NCBI GenBank assembly: GCA_965223405.1
Contig: CBDCWO010000006.1
Coordinates: forward strand, 6,510,001-6,574,000
Reading direction: 5' to 3'
Length of the DNA stretch: 64,000 nucleotides
Source: CBDCWO01 sp965223405
Lineage (GTDB): Bacteria; Bacteroidota; Bacteroidia; Chitinophagales; Saprospiraceae
Positions 17,225-26,277 of this stretch are shown in pieces. How positions within the stretch are numbered: the stretch's first letter is position 1; the number at the start of each line of letters is the position of its first letter. The notes under the pieces were generated by a model, which was not told the DNA's origin, did no database searches, and saw only the letters and a list, made by a program, of their open reading frames with translations. Both the position numbers and the translations under genes were made by a program.

Positions 17225-18652
17225 TTAATTTCCAACTGGAGGAGGACCTTCTGGAATGATGCCCTTGTACTTATAATCTCCTTTTTTCTCTCTAAATTCT
17301 TTTTGAATATCTTCAATTAAATTAGGATCTTCAAATAAATCGATTATCGTCATTGACAGTGCTTTGGCGGCATAGGCCATTCCCTTGTGACCAATAGACA
17401 TCCCCCCGCAAGCTACCACAGCCCATGAATGCCACGGGGTACCTTTGGGAGCGGTAGTCGCCCGCATGCGGATCACGGGAACAATCCAACTTACATCACC
17501 CACATCAGTAGAACCGCCCATCGGATGTTCCAACGTTTCTTCCATAGGTTCAATTTTTGAGACAATGCCAACTTCCTCCTTACCGGTAGCTTTTTGAATC
17601 CCCTTTGCAAATTCGTGTTCCTCCTCGGTATAGACGATAGGTCCTAGGTATTCTAAATTCTCCTGCATTTTTGCCGATCCGGTCCTATTGACCAGAATTT
17701 CATGGACCCCAGAGATTAAGGAGATCTTATAATCGGTTTTGGTCATTATCGAAGCTCCCCGGGCAATTTCTTCCACATGTTCCCATACCTCTTCCATCCC
17801 CTCTCTCCTGGTATCTCTGACACGGGTCCAAATTCTGGCATAATCAGGGACCACATTCACCACCTTACCGGCATCCTGAATGTGATAGTGAATTCTCACC
17901 GTAGGCTTGATATGTTCTCTGAAATAATTGATCCCCGCGGTATAAAGCTCCACCGCATCTGATGCAGATCTCCCATTCCAGGGATCGCTGGAGGCATGTG
18001 CTGCTTGTCCATAAAATTCAACCATGAAGTCGACCAATGCCAAGCCTTTTTGCACTGAAGTTTTAGTCTCTCCTCCCGGATGCCAGTCCATCACGACATC
18101 TGCATCATCAAATACACCTGCCCGGATCATCCATAGTTTCCCGAAATACTTTTCTTCTGCCGGCGTACCATAAAAACGCACGGTTCCTTTTAGTTTTCCT
18201 TGTTTGATTAATTCTTTTATAGCTGAAGCGGCGGCTAAGGATGCCGTGCCAAACAAGTTGTGTCCACAACCGTGCCCCGCCATACCTTCATTTAAAGGTT
18301 CTTTATATGGAACCGTCTTTTGTGAAAGTCCTGGTAACGCATCAAATTCCCCTAAAATACCGATAATCGGAGAGCCTTTGCCAAACTCTGCTGTAAATGC
18401 CGTAGGCATCCCACCAATTCCCCGGGTAATCGAAAATCCCTCTTTCTCAGCATAGGCAATCAGCGCCGCGGCAGACCTGGTTTCCTGAAAAGCTACCTCT
18501 TCAAAGGACCAGATCTTATCACTTAACTCTGTGAGTTCTTTGTAATTGCGATTCACATAGTCGATCACACTTTGTTTATGGGGATTGGGATGATTTTGTG
18601 CTCCTAGCACATTAGATAAAAGGAAGAGAAATAAAACACTTAATCTGATCAT
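17225..18652 (-). CDS. Secreted M20 family amidohydrolase (AbgB-like)
   Basis: A 475-residue protein with a signal peptide (MIRLSVLFLFLLSNVLGAQ). The M20D metal-site blocks are visible: GHGCGHNLFGTAS (Cys/His metal-binding loop), YGTPAEEKYFGK (Glu base and Glu ligand), DVVMDWHPG (His) and a late ATTAPKGTPWHSWAV with His. The order, the GEFDALPGLSQ segment and the length match AbgB, the catalytic subunit that cleaves p-aminobenzoyl-glutamate, and related aminoacylases. Unlike E. coli AbgB it is exported, so it likely works in the periplasm on an N-acyl amino acid. It is convergent with the SAP gene and has no AbgA neighbour. Confidence 0.87.
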   Translation of the reverse strand: MIRLSVLFLFLLSNVLGAQNHPNPHKQSVIDYVNRNYKELTELSDKIWSFEEVAFQETRSAAALIAYAEKEGFSITRGIGGMPTAFTAEFGKGSPIIGILGEFDALPGLSQKTVPYKEPLNEGMAGHGCGHNLFGTASLAAASAIKELIKQGKLKGTVRFYGTPAEEKYFGKLWMIRAGVFDDADVVMDWHPGGETKTSVQKGLALVDFMVEFYGQAAHASSDPWNGRSASDAVELYTAGINYFREHIKPTVRIHYHIQDAGKVVNVVPDYARIWTRVRDTRREGMEEVWEHVEEIARGASIMTKTDYKISLISGVHEILVNRTGSAKMQENLEYLGPIVYTEEEHEFAKGIQKATGKEEVGIVSKIEPMEETLEHPMGGSTDVGDVSWIVPVIRMRATTAPKGTPWHSWAVVACGGMSIGHKGMAYAAKALSMTIIDLFEDPNLIEDIQKEFREKKGDYKYKGIIPEGPPPVGN

Positions 18653-19247
18653 TTGATTAATCTTTAGATATAAGAATGGCCGCGACTAAATTCATGTAAC
18701 GATGGAAGTCCACGGATATTTGGTAAACAATATTCTATAAAGAAACAAAAAATAAAAAAAGATATCGGGAAATTAGGCACAATCCCCATACAACATGAAA
18801 TCTGGTTGCTTAAGACATTCTCGTCTATAGTGTTATCAGAAGTCTTGATGGTTGGATGAACCAATAATAAAATTTAGCACAACCCAGATTTTGCTACTTT
18901 CGGTGCTCTTTATTTTCAAATAAAATTTGTGATTTGTGCTCCGAATACATCTAAAATCCCCACCTCTGGTTTGAGACGAGGATGCCCAGACAACAAAAAA
19001 ATCGTGTCGCTTGGGGGTGTCCTCGCTTATAACGTTAACCGCCCCAGATTGCAAGATGCTATCAGTTGCGATTGTACTTCCTTATTCATGGGCGGCAGTT
19101 AGATGTTCCTTTAGAATGTCCAGGAAGTAATTATGACCATTATGACAGAGGCTCCCTAAACAACATAAAAATCAAGTTGCTTTGGGCGCTCTCACCTATT
19201 GCGTTTATCACTTTTAATACAGTGAGGTAAAAGATCTATTGTGCTCT
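18653..19247. other. Intergenic region with two hairpin repeats
   Basis: No gene is visible between the M20 start and the SRPBCC gene end. The first 300 bp are AT-rich and must hold the M20 promoter on the minus strand. The rest is dominated by the two repeat copies at 18978-19038 and 19148-19207. Confidence 0.5.
18978..19207. repeat. Two further copies of the GTTGCTTTGGG hairpin repeat
   Basis: Copy 1 (18978-19038) runs GAGGATGCCCAGACAACA, A7, then GTCGCTTGGGGGTGTCCTC and CTTATAACGTTAA. Copy 2 (19148-19207) runs GAGGCTCCCTAAACAACA, then GTTGCTTTGGGCGCTCTC and CCTATTGCGTTTA. Each folds as a hairpin with an A-rich loop followed by the same tail. They are in the same orientation, about 170 bp apart, and match the cluster at 5827-6035. 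Confidence 0.7.
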
Positions 19248-19640
19248 TTATTTTTCGTCAACAGTCAATTGTTGTTTCAAGATACACAGGAAGTATTCCC
19301 ACCCATGATCAAAGGATGAGGTTTCCTGGTCCAGGAAAAACTCTTGTTTGATTTTGATTCTGACACCATTCTTTTCTTCAACAAAGTTGATTTCAATCAA
19401 ACTGTCCACCTTACCATATCTGGCGGAATATATGATCCTTTCATTGGGTATCACTTGCTTGAAAGCACCAATAATCTCGGTGCCGTTCTCAAATACCACC
19501 CGATAAACACCTCCCGGAACCGGGTTGAGTTCGACTTTTTTGCCATGCCAGGTCAACATGGCTTCGGACTTGGTAAAACAATCAAAGACTTGATCAATGG
19601 GAGCTTTTATCCAAATCTCTTTACGCAATATTTTATTCAT
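19248..19640 (-). CDS. SRPBCC / AHSA1 domain protein
   Basis: The 130-residue product has the START-like (SRPBCC) pattern of the activator-of-Hsp90-ATPase family: IWIKAPIDQVFDCFTKSEAM at the N-terminus, LNPVPGGVYRVVFENGTEI in the middle and FFLDQETSSFDHGWEYFL near the C-terminal helix. Such proteins bind hydrophobic ligands. Its ATG starts one base after the stop of the ArsR-type gene, so the two are translationally coupled. ArsR-SRPBCC pairs are widespread; the regulator probably controls the pair. Ligand unknown. Confidence 0.85.
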   Translation of the reverse strand: MNKILRKEIWIKAPIDQVFDCFTKSEAMLTWHGKKVELNPVPGGVYRVVFENGTEIIGAFKQVIPNERIIYSARYGKVDSLIEINFVEEKNGVRIKIKQEFFLDQETSSFDHGWEYFLCILKQQLTVDEK

Positions 19641-19641
19641 C

Positions 19642-19938
19642 TCAGCTTTCTAAACTCAATTTCAACTTTGTCAACCCCTCATCCCACAGATGATTAAAAA
19701 ATTGCATGGCCTTTTTAAGTTCATCCAACCTGAGAGAATAGATTCTAAAATTGCCGTGTTTAGCATAGGTTACCAAACCCACCCCATGTAATATTTTCAA
19801 ATGTTGGGAAGTAGAAGACTGACTAATTGCAAGCTTACTCCTTAACTCTTCCACTGTGGATGGTTTTTCACCTAATAACAAGACCATCTTAAATCGGTTG
19901 TGATCACTCAACGCCCTGAAAGTTTTCTCGATTGACAT
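19642..19938 (-). CDS. ArsR family winged-helix regulator
   Basis: A 98-residue winged-helix protein. FRALSDHNRFKMVLLLGEKP, then the recognition helix region KLAISQSSTSQHLKILHGVG and the wing VTYAKHGNFRIYSLR are typical of ArsR/SmtB regulators. I see no Cys pair in the recognition helix or the usual metal-sensing positions, so it is more like the metal-independent members that sit with SRPBCC genes. It is the first gene of a two-gene unit with 19248-19640, one base apart, and probably represses its own transcript. Confidence 0.88.
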   Translation of the reverse strand: MSIEKTFRALSDHNRFKMVLLLGEKPSTVEELRSKLAISQSSTSQHLKILHGVGLVTYAKHGNFRIYSLRLDELKKAMQFFNHLWDEGLTKLKLSLES

Positions 19939-20021
19939 AAAACAAAGATATAAACTATATTATGATATTTTAATATTAATATTATTTTTGGTTAATATTG
20001 TAATCTTGTCAAAAATCAATT

Positions 20022-20387
20022 ATGAATAAAAATCCACTGGTTGACCAATACCTTGAAGAGAAGAAACATCCGTTAAATAAAGAAATTCAAAGGGTAAGAG
20101 AAATAATTTTAAGTACTCATCATGACATAGAAGAAACCATAAAATGGAATAGTCCAACTTTTATGTATAAGGGTAACATGGCTTCCTATTTCATGAATGC
20201 GAAAAAACACGTGAGCTTAATGTTTCACAAAGGAGCACAAATCCACGATCAAAGTGGATTATTGCAGGGAACTGGCAAAGAAACCAGGACCGTAAAACTC
20301 ACCAGCCTGGAGGATATTGAAAATCAAAAAGATGCATTACAACAAGTGGTTCGCGAATGGATAAAAATGCAAGATAAATTACCATAA
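20022..20387 (+). CDS. DUF1801 family protein
   Basis: A 121-residue protein with the hallmark ETIKWNSPTFMYKGNMASY, matching the W-x-x-P-x-F segment of DUF1801, and KHVSLMFHKGA following it. It is a better match to the family than the copy at 12429-12764. It is divergent from the ArsR gene, with 83 bp between starts that must contain both promoters; a link to the ArsR unit is possible. Function unknown. Confidence 0.85.
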   Translation: MNKNPLVDQYLEEKKHPLNKEIQRVREIILSTHHDIEETIKWNSPTFMYKGNMASYFMNAKKHVSLMFHKGAQIHDQSGLLQGTGKETRTVKLTSLEDIENQKDALQQVVREWIKMQDKLP

Positions 20388-20620
20388 AAGTCTTCACTTG
20401 GCAGGTCTCCGATTCCCCTCTACAGTAATTAAACCCGTTTGATATTCCATCAAATTATTTGACCGATTATTCTAAATTTCCAGTACTTGTTGGTGACAGA
20501 AATGCCTGAAGCTTTACTGAATTTCTACGATTGAACTTTTGAGTCCAATCTTCGGACTTTTCAGCAAAGTCTTGCCTCATTATTGTTCGGTTCTTTGTCT
20601 TAAATAAAAAATGAAGAACG

Positions 20621-21268
20621 ATGGAAACAATAATTAAACCAAGATCAAACGAAGAACAAGCTGTTTTGAGCCAAATGCTTCCCACCCACTCATCTATTAC
20701 CAGCTATAGCATAAAAAGGAATCCTGACTTTACCGGATTGATACATAAAAGTTTGGCCAAAAGATGGTCACGCCTCATTCCTCAGGATTGGATCACTGAA
20801 GAGGCTGCGCTGAAGATCGCTTTGGGTCAGATGCCCGATTTGAGATCCTTTTGTCTTTCTCTTTACAATATCTTCGGCAAGTCTGATAAAGTACCTTCTG
20901 TACTTCACTCTGTTCCGGTCCTGCAGAGATTGGAAGAAAGACCTATCGGGGATTGGAAAGCTTTTGCCAAAATAGAAGGACATAAACAAGTCCTGATTGA
21001 TAATAAAGTGATGAAAGCCATCCTGATCTCATGGCCAAAATCTAAAACCTCAGATATTCATGGGCATCCCCAGGGAGGCTGTGTCTTTAAGGTGCTGAGA
21101 GGAAGTCTCAGAGAATTCAGATACACTCCGGACGAGTTACAAAAACTACTCGCGGTTAGTAACTATCGCAAAGGAGGCATTGGATTCATCAATGATGAAA
21201 TAGGGTATCACGCTGTCGGCAACCCCTTTGAGATCCCCGCCGTGAGTATACATGTCTACACCCATTAA
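20621..21268 (+). CDS. Cysteine dioxygenase-like cupin protein
   Basis: A 215-residue protein whose second half matches type I cysteine dioxygenase: SWPKSKTSDIHGHPQGGCVF contains the H-x-H iron ligands and the Cys at the position of the Cys-Tyr crosslink, and GGIGFINDEIGYHAVGNP supplies the third His before the conserved aliphatic end VSIHVYTH. Cysteine dioxygenase oxidises cysteine to cysteine sulfinate with iron(II) and O2. The first 85 residues are less conserved. It is followed 43 bp later by a DsrE-type protein, which supports a sulfur-metabolism role. A related thiol (for example mercaptopropionate) could be the real substrate. Confidence 0.82.
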   Translation: METIIKPRSNEEQAVLSQMLPTHSSITSYSIKRNPDFTGLIHKSLAKRWSRLIPQDWITEEAALKIALGQMPDLRSFCLSLYNIFGKSDKVPSVLHSVPVLQRLEERPIGDWKAFAKIEGHKQVLIDNKVMKAILISWPKSKTSDIHGHPQGGCVFKVLRGSLREFRYTPDELQKLLAVSNYRKGGIGFINDEIGYHAVGNPFEIPAVSIHVYTH

Positions 21269-21311
21269 ACAAACAAATAATCATTTAATAACCTAAATAA
21301 AATTAATCATT

Positions 21312-21683
21312 ATGAAAAATGAAAGTAGAAAATTAGTAGTCGTTATTTCCCGTGGATTAGATGACGAAAGGTCATCAGTAGCCTGGAGTATTGCCAACGG
21401 AGGAATCAACAATGGATTGGATGTCAGTGTCTTTTTGGTAAGTTCCGGAGTGGATTGGGTACGTAAAGGAGCCGCCGACCGGGTGCACCTTAATCCGGAA
21501 GACCCTACCCTGATGAGTATGATTCAAAATGTGATCGATAACGGAAGTGCTATTGGAGTGTGTCCCCCATGTATAAAAGTAAGAGGAATGTCTGAAGAAG
21601 ATCTGATCGAGGGTGTAGAGGTGGTAGGATCTACTGCGATCCACAACCCCGTTAAAGAAGGAGCCGCTGTATTAAGCTTTTGA
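21312..21683 (+). CDS. DsrE/DsrF-like sulfur-relay protein
   Basis: A 123-residue cytoplasmic protein with the DsrE fold pattern: LVVVISRGLDDERSSVAWSI, then GLDVSVFLVSSGVDWVRKGA, and a cysteine pair in SAIGVCPPCIKVRGM at the place where DsrE-family members carry the persulfide-accepting Cys. It lies 43 bp after the cysteine dioxygenase-like gene on the same strand, and a hairpin follows its stop, so the two likely form one transcript. A role in moving or disposing of sulfane sulfur is inferred from family and context. Confidence 0.85.
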   Translation: MKNESRKLVVVISRGLDDERSSVAWSIANGGINNGLDVSVFLVSSGVDWVRKGAADRVHLNPEDPTLMSMIQNVIDNGSAIGVCPPCIKVRGMSEEDLIEGVEVVGSTAIHNPVKEGAAVLSF

Positions 21684-21707
21684 AATCACCATTCGGAAAT
21701 TGTAAGG

Positions 21708-21734
21708 AATGTCATCATCCCAAATGATGGCATT
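21708..21734 (+). terminator. Probable transcription terminator after the DsrE gene
   Basis: AATGTCATCAT and ATGATGGCATT form an 11-bp stem with one G-T wobble and a 5-base loop (CCCAA), 24 bp after the DsrE stop codon. It is followed by CTTGCATTT, a weak U-tract, so the efficiency is uncertain. No gene is visible in the rest of 21684-22064. Confidence 0.6.
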
Positions 21735-22064
21735 CTTGCATTTGGTCCAAATAACACGGTTTTGGTTTTTGATTATTTGCGCGAAAAGCGCCTTCTGAAA
21801 TTGAAAAATCTCTAACTAGAACCTTCTCCTTTCGAACCTAAAAAGGAACGAAATGACTAAAAAAGGCCAACCTGGGTATCCTAACATTGTCCTTCTCTCC
21901 CAAACATTAATAAGTTGACCGAATAATTCAATTTTATACTCTTCTGCTTTTCTAAATTTGATCAGGTAATAATCTATCCTAATCATGCTATACGACAAGA
22001 TGCAAAAAGGGTCATGGAGTCAAGAACTCAAACGGTAATCACTCCACTTAAGACTAAATTTGAT

Positions 22065-22868
22065 ATGAGTATAATTTATTTTCAAACAATGGCTTTTGTT
22101 TTCTTTTGCCAGCTACTAATAGCTCAGCCAATTGAATATTCAGGAATCATTCTTTACGAACATCATGGAGCCTGTTGTCCTGGTATGAGGGGTGACTCGT
22201 CTGCATGGGATTTTGTAAACCATCGATATATTAATGCTGTGGAACCATTAGGAAGTCATCCAAACAGAGACATGGTCGAACACAACGGATTGGTAACCAC
22301 AAAATTACCATTTGGATTCACTTCTGCAGAGAGCAGTATCTGGGGAGGCAGCTTTGCAGGCAATAAATCAACAAAGTACTGCCAATTATCAGAATTTGAT
22401 TATGATAGTGCTACATTAGAAACAGTGATAACGTCATTTAATAGTGAGCAGGCCAGGTTTAATGTAGATTCGGTAAGTGAAGGTGATATTTTCATTGCTC
22501 GGATTAGAAACTTAGAACTTTATGCACTAATAAAGATTATTGGAATAAATGTTAGGAGCCCAAATGATTTCCAATTTGATTATAAATATTTTGATAAAGC
22601 CTCTTCTTCTTTTGACTTAAACTCACATGCTTTTAAGATTTCTCCAAATCCAGTCACCCATAATCTACAGATTGATTTAGAGGATATTAGACAAAGGATT
22701 TCTATAACCATATTAAATATGTTAGGAAATATCATTTTCCAAGAAGTCTACCATAATTCAAACAGGATCGATTTGCGATTAGAATCCTTAAACATTATTA
22801 GTGGTTCCTATTTTCTGAGGATTGATTCAGGGAATATTAGCTCTTTTTCAAAGTTTGTGAAGATTTAA
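22065..22868 (+). CDS. Type IX secretion cargo protein of unknown function
   Basis: The ATG at 22065 opens a signal peptide (MSIIYFQTMAFVFFCQLLIAQ); an ATG 17 codons upstream is possible but adds a polar segment. The mature protein of about 245 residues has five Cys-containing or aromatic segments (for example EHHGACCPGMRGDSS), a low-complexity middle and a C-terminal type A sorting domain: FKISPNPVTHNLQIDLED at about residues 203-220 (from 22065) and the terminal FSKFVKI. That sorting domain directs export across the outer membrane by the Bacteroidota-specific type IX system. The N-terminal part matches no family I recognise. Single gene with no visible operon. Confidence 0.75.
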   Translation: MSIIYFQTMAFVFFCQLLIAQPIEYSGIILYEHHGACCPGMRGDSSAWDFVNHRYINAVEPLGSHPNRDMVEHNGLVTTKLPFGFTSAESSIWGGSFAGNKSTKYCQLSEFDYDSATLETVITSFNSEQARFNVDSVSEGDIFIARIRNLELYALIKIIGINVRSPNDFQFDYKYFDKASSSFDLNSHAFKISPNPVTHNLQIDLEDIRQRISITILNMLGNIIFQEVYHNSNRIDLRLESLNIISGSYFLRIDSGNISSFSKFVKI

Positions 22869-23066
22869 CCCCAAGTGAAGGATAGACACAATTCATCAAA
22901 AAAAATCTCGGTGCAAAGTTGTAGTACCTTGATTAAATGGGATAATGATTGTCTCATCGATGAGCATGGCAAGATTAGATTTTAATAGTGGGTGGTTCAG
23001 ATGAAAGATATCTGGATATTCAATCTCGCATTGAAATTATGATGGAATTCAAAAATAAAGATATGG

Positions 23067-23522
23067 ATGATTAATTTAAACCGAACCCCTAGCTCTTTTT
23101 ACAAGGTTCTTGTCGCATTGGTTTTTGTAGGTTTAGTCCTTATAACATTATTTAATATTGGTTGTACTAAACATCAATTCAATAATATTCAGTTTTATAC
23201 TCAAAAAACCCCTCAATCCACAACCATGCATGCTGAATTATCAACGAAAGCAAAACCTCTTTTAATCGATTCTGAGGGTTGTTTGAGAGTTAAGGAGTAT
23301 ACATTAATATGGCCGCATGGATTCCAGCTTGTAGCAAACAAGAGCTCTTGGTCAATATTAGATAGCAATGATATGGTAGTTGTAAATATTGGAGATAAGA
23401 TCATAGTGGGTGGTGGTGAATGTACACAATGTGATCACAATGATTTTATCCAACAACTTATCGGATTTATTCCGGAGACTAGATGTCAAACTAAATATTG
23501 GATCGTTTCTGAAGTTTATTAA
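23067..23522 (+). CDS. Putative lipoprotein of unknown function
   Basis: A 151-residue protein with a hydrophobic segment ending in LFNIGC, a plausible lipobox with Cys33. The mature part contains EGCLRVKEYTLIWPHGFQL and VVVNIGDKIIVGGGE, a layout (Cys-Leu-Arg ... TrpPro-x-Gly-Phe ... valine-rich strand ... GGGE) that I have seen in small bacterial lipoproteins of unknown function. Two further Cys pairs (GGGECTQCDHND, ETRCQTK) may form disulfides. It likely sits on the periplasmic face of a membrane. No neighbour suggests a role. Confidence 0.6.
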   Translation: MINLNRTPSSFYKVLVALVFVGLVLITLFNIGCTKHQFNNIQFYTQKTPQSTTMHAELSTKAKPLLIDSEGCLRVKEYTLIWPHGFQLVANKSSWSILDSNDMVVVNIGDKIIVGGGECTQCDHNDFIQQLIGFIPETRCQTKYWIVSEVY

Positions 23523-23793
23523 TCAGAAAGTGGTACGGCCATGGAACTGTACATCCCAGATTGGATTAAGGCTATTTTATTTCTAATTGCCAACGTCATA
23601 AAATGGTAATAGATATTCACCAGATTACAAGCAGTGTTTTCGATGTGAGCCGTATCAGAATTTAATTAAATAAAGCGAATGAAATCTTGAAATGCTTCCG
23701 ACTACAAGTGGATATCAGTTACGATTTAAATTGAAGTTTTAAAAATGTTTTCCATGTAATTTCTTTATGGCTAATGCTTCCCCCCCTTCTCAC

Positions 23794-25485
23794 TTAGCCA
23801 TCAGAACTAAACAAATCTTGGATCTTCACTTCAATCTCTATTACTGGTGTTTGATGAATATTCGAAAGAAGGATAATCATCAAACCGGATTTATGATCAT
23901 AACTCATTATAGATCGAAATCCATTGATGCCTCCGGTATGCCAGACTCGAGATCCTTCGATCCATAAGCCCAATCCATAATCATCCAGACCCGGTGTGGT
24001 CATTTCATCCAGCGATACTCTGCTGATGAATTCTTCACCAAATAGAACTTTATTCCATTTAGCAAGATCAGCGATAGTGCTATACATTCCTCCCGCAGTA
24101 AATGGGACCGAAATATCAATACCCCGGGCCAGGCGAATATCATCATGCTCCTGATCATAGCCGGGAGTAGCAATATCCAAGCCCAATCCAGTGCTCGTCA
24201 ATTCAAATGGTTGAGTGATGTATTCTTCTAATACATTGCCGAATGGTTTACCGGTAGTTTTTTCAATGATAAGACCGAGGAGATAGTATCCTGAATTGGT
24301 GTAATTAAATTGGGTACCTGGTGTAAATTCCAATGGAAGATCTTTGAATCTATCCACCATTTGATCGTGACTGTGGATATCATCTTGAAAATCTTCATAG
24401 TCATTGAAGAAAATATAATTCGGAATGCCGGAGGTATGATTGAGTAATGTTTTGATAGTTATTTCCGGATATCTTTTATACACATTAAGATGTTTTCGTA
24501 CCGGATCCTCCAGATTTAAGAGGTTTTCTTCTTGTAATTTCAATATTATAGCAGCAACAAACTGTTTGGTGAGCGAGCCCATTCTGAATTTTGAACTTCT
24601 GGTTAATTCGTTAACCGAATTTATAGGATCGATACTATTGAAATAAACTTCTTTATCACCTACCTGGACAAGAATATTACCACTAAATAACCGCTGATGT
24701 TCATGGAGATAAATATTAAGTTTTTCGTTAGATTCAAAGTATGACTTTTCCGCTCTCATCACAATATCCGAACCCAAATATTCCAAAGAATGAAGATCGT
24801 ACCAGGTTCTGTTTCTTGGTATGGTAATATCCTGAATTTTGACCTTATCTCTGAAGGTTATTCTTTCTCCATGCTTATCTTTGGCTGATGGAATTAAATC
24901 GACAGCCAGCAGTTCATAGGAATTTTGATCGATATAAATCTTCCAATCTTTTTTGATTAAAGGTTCTTTTAACTCTAATTGGATTGCATAGCAGTTTTTA
25001 TTCCCGATTATTGCAGGCACTGCATCTTGAATATTATTTATTTGATCGAGAAGAGAGGCTGGAAGATTATATAATGTTTGGTAAAACCTCCGATAACCGA
25101 AATTGTTTTCAGGATTTAATCTGGGATTGTTTCGATCAAAATTATCATCGATGATATTGGAAAAGTCGACACTTGCCGAATCACTCGGATAAGTGGCATG
25201 AATTGAATTATACCCTTGTCTTCCCCGGATCAATTTAAAATATTCGCTACCCGGACCAAAATCTACAGTAGAAAATCTGTGAGGATTACCTACCCTGGGT
25301 TCCTGGATATGCAATTGAATATTCCGATGCTTGAGATCGTCGTTGGGATCCAGGTTACGGGACGATTGCTTCAAAATATAAGGACTATTTGTACAGGAGT
25401 TTTGGCCGACTAATGCCATCTGTGGAATTATGTAAACAACCCAAATCAAGAGTAGAATTTTTAAAAAAAATCTAATATTCATCAT
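23794..25485 (-). CDS. Secreted class C beta-lactamase-like serine hydrolase
   Basis: Taking the ATG at 25485 gives a signal peptide starting MMNIRFFLKILLL. Residues up to about 260 form an N-terminal domain of unrecognised type (with ITIPRNRTWYDLHSLEYLG). The rest is a beta-lactamase/DD-peptidase-type domain: SxxK in RMGSLTKQF, YxN in FNYTNSGYYLLGL, NHTSGIPNY and a HxGG motif in WHTGGINGF. It resembles EstB/FmtA-type esterases and peptidases more than resistance beta-lactamases. It is the last of a minus-strand run (23794-31220) that includes a second hydrolase of this type at 26278-27348. Confidence 0.83.
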   Translation of the reverse strand: MMNIRFFLKILLLIWVVYIIPQMALVGQNSCTNSPYILKQSSRNLDPNDDLKHRNIQLHIQEPRVGNPHRFSTVDFGPGSEYFKLIRGRQGYNSIHATYPSDSASVDFSNIIDDNFDRNNPRLNPENNFGYRRFYQTLYNLPASLLDQINNIQDAVPAIIGNKNCYAIQLELKEPLIKKDWKIYIDQNSYELLAVDLIPSAKDKHGERITFRDKVKIQDITIPRNRTWYDLHSLEYLGSDIVMRAEKSYFESNEKLNIYLHEHQRLFSGNILVQVGDKEVYFNSIDPINSVNELTRSSKFRMGSLTKQFVAAIILKLQEENLLNLEDPVRKHLNVYKRYPEITIKTLLNHTSGIPNYIFFNDYEDFQDDIHSHDQMVDRFKDLPLEFTPGTQFNYTNSGYYLLGLIIEKTTGKPFGNVLEEYITQPFELTSTGLGLDIATPGYDQEHDDIRLARGIDISVPFTAGGMYSTIADLAKWNKVLFGEEFISRVSLDEMTTPGLDDYGLGLWIEGSRVWHTGGINGFRSIMSYDHKSGLMIILLSNIHQTPVIEIEVKIQDLFSSDG

Positions 25486-25636
25486 AACTATCAATAATTA
25501 TTTATTCACAATCCATTTTGTTTCTCATTATCTACCCACATCTTTCTTCAATTCCTCCAATTCCTCAGTATTTGCGGATATAATTTTCATATTTTGTCAG
25601 GTTAATTTTTGGACAAGTCCTCATCTATTAGTATTC

Positions 25637-26258
25637 TCACAAAATCTTTTTTGCTTTTATCTTCCAATTGACTGTAATGTGTTCAGTATCAAGATTTATT
25701 ACCTCTCCCTTCCAATCAAAACCCTCATCTGTTATATTGTAAAATGTTAGTTGACTTAATAGATTCTCACCGTTAGGTCCAGTTCGACTCTGTTTCATAA
25801 CCATTTTCCCATCCACGTACTCGCCTTCCCACAGGCCGGTATGTTCTCCTGGCAAAAAAGTAGACATCCCATTTGTTTTTGGATGTATTGAAAAACCGAA
25901 TACTTTCTCCGGCATATTGATCATTTCGATAGACATCCCTTACGCCATACCCATTTAAGATATAATGGGTTTCCCAGGTTGCTTTGGATTCTCGCCATTC
26001 TCCACTGACTAATAGTGAATCCTGACAGACGAATTTTCCAATCAAGAAATTGAATTGACTGGATTCGTTTGGTGCACTTAAATTAAGCGTTCCAAGATCG
26101 CCAGGTAATGAAATATCATTGTTATTGAACAAAGAATCCGTGTTACTTTTTTTTTGCACTATAGCTGAGTTATTTGATTGTTTCCCAGGGCTTTTTTGAC
26201 AGGAGGTTAATAAGATGAATGGAATTATTAATACTATTAGGTGATTTAATTTATTCAT
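25637..26258 (-). pseudogene. Frameshifted lipoprotein with a DUF1579-like domain
   Basis: Reading from the ATG at 26258 gives a lipoprotein signal (LIVLIIPFILLTSC) and an N-terminal half ending near FFNTSKNKWDVYFF. The natural continuation, LPGEHTGLWEGEYVDGK through LQTFYN-like strands to VNWKIKAKKIL, lies in the next frame and ends at 25637. The switch falls in a run of six T (minus strand, near 25855): dropping one T joins the two parts into FLPGEHTGLW. The joined product resembles secreted DUF1579-type proteins such as those at 27736 and 28272. Whether this is a true pseudogene or a homopolymer sequencing error cannot be decided here. Confidence 0.7.
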
Positions 26259-26277
26259 GCCTGTTTGGTTGTTCATG

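Noticed and set aside
21816..21998. Short minus-strand frame after the DsrE gene
   Set aside because: Sixty residues with an Arg/Phe-rich composition, no ribosome site and no similarity; it probably reflects AT-rich intergenic DNA.
23016..23066. Possible small gene or remnant ending DIQSRIEIMMEFKNKDMDD before the lipoprotein
   Set aside because: The frame is only about 30 codons with a stop just upstream, and no family or start can be supported.
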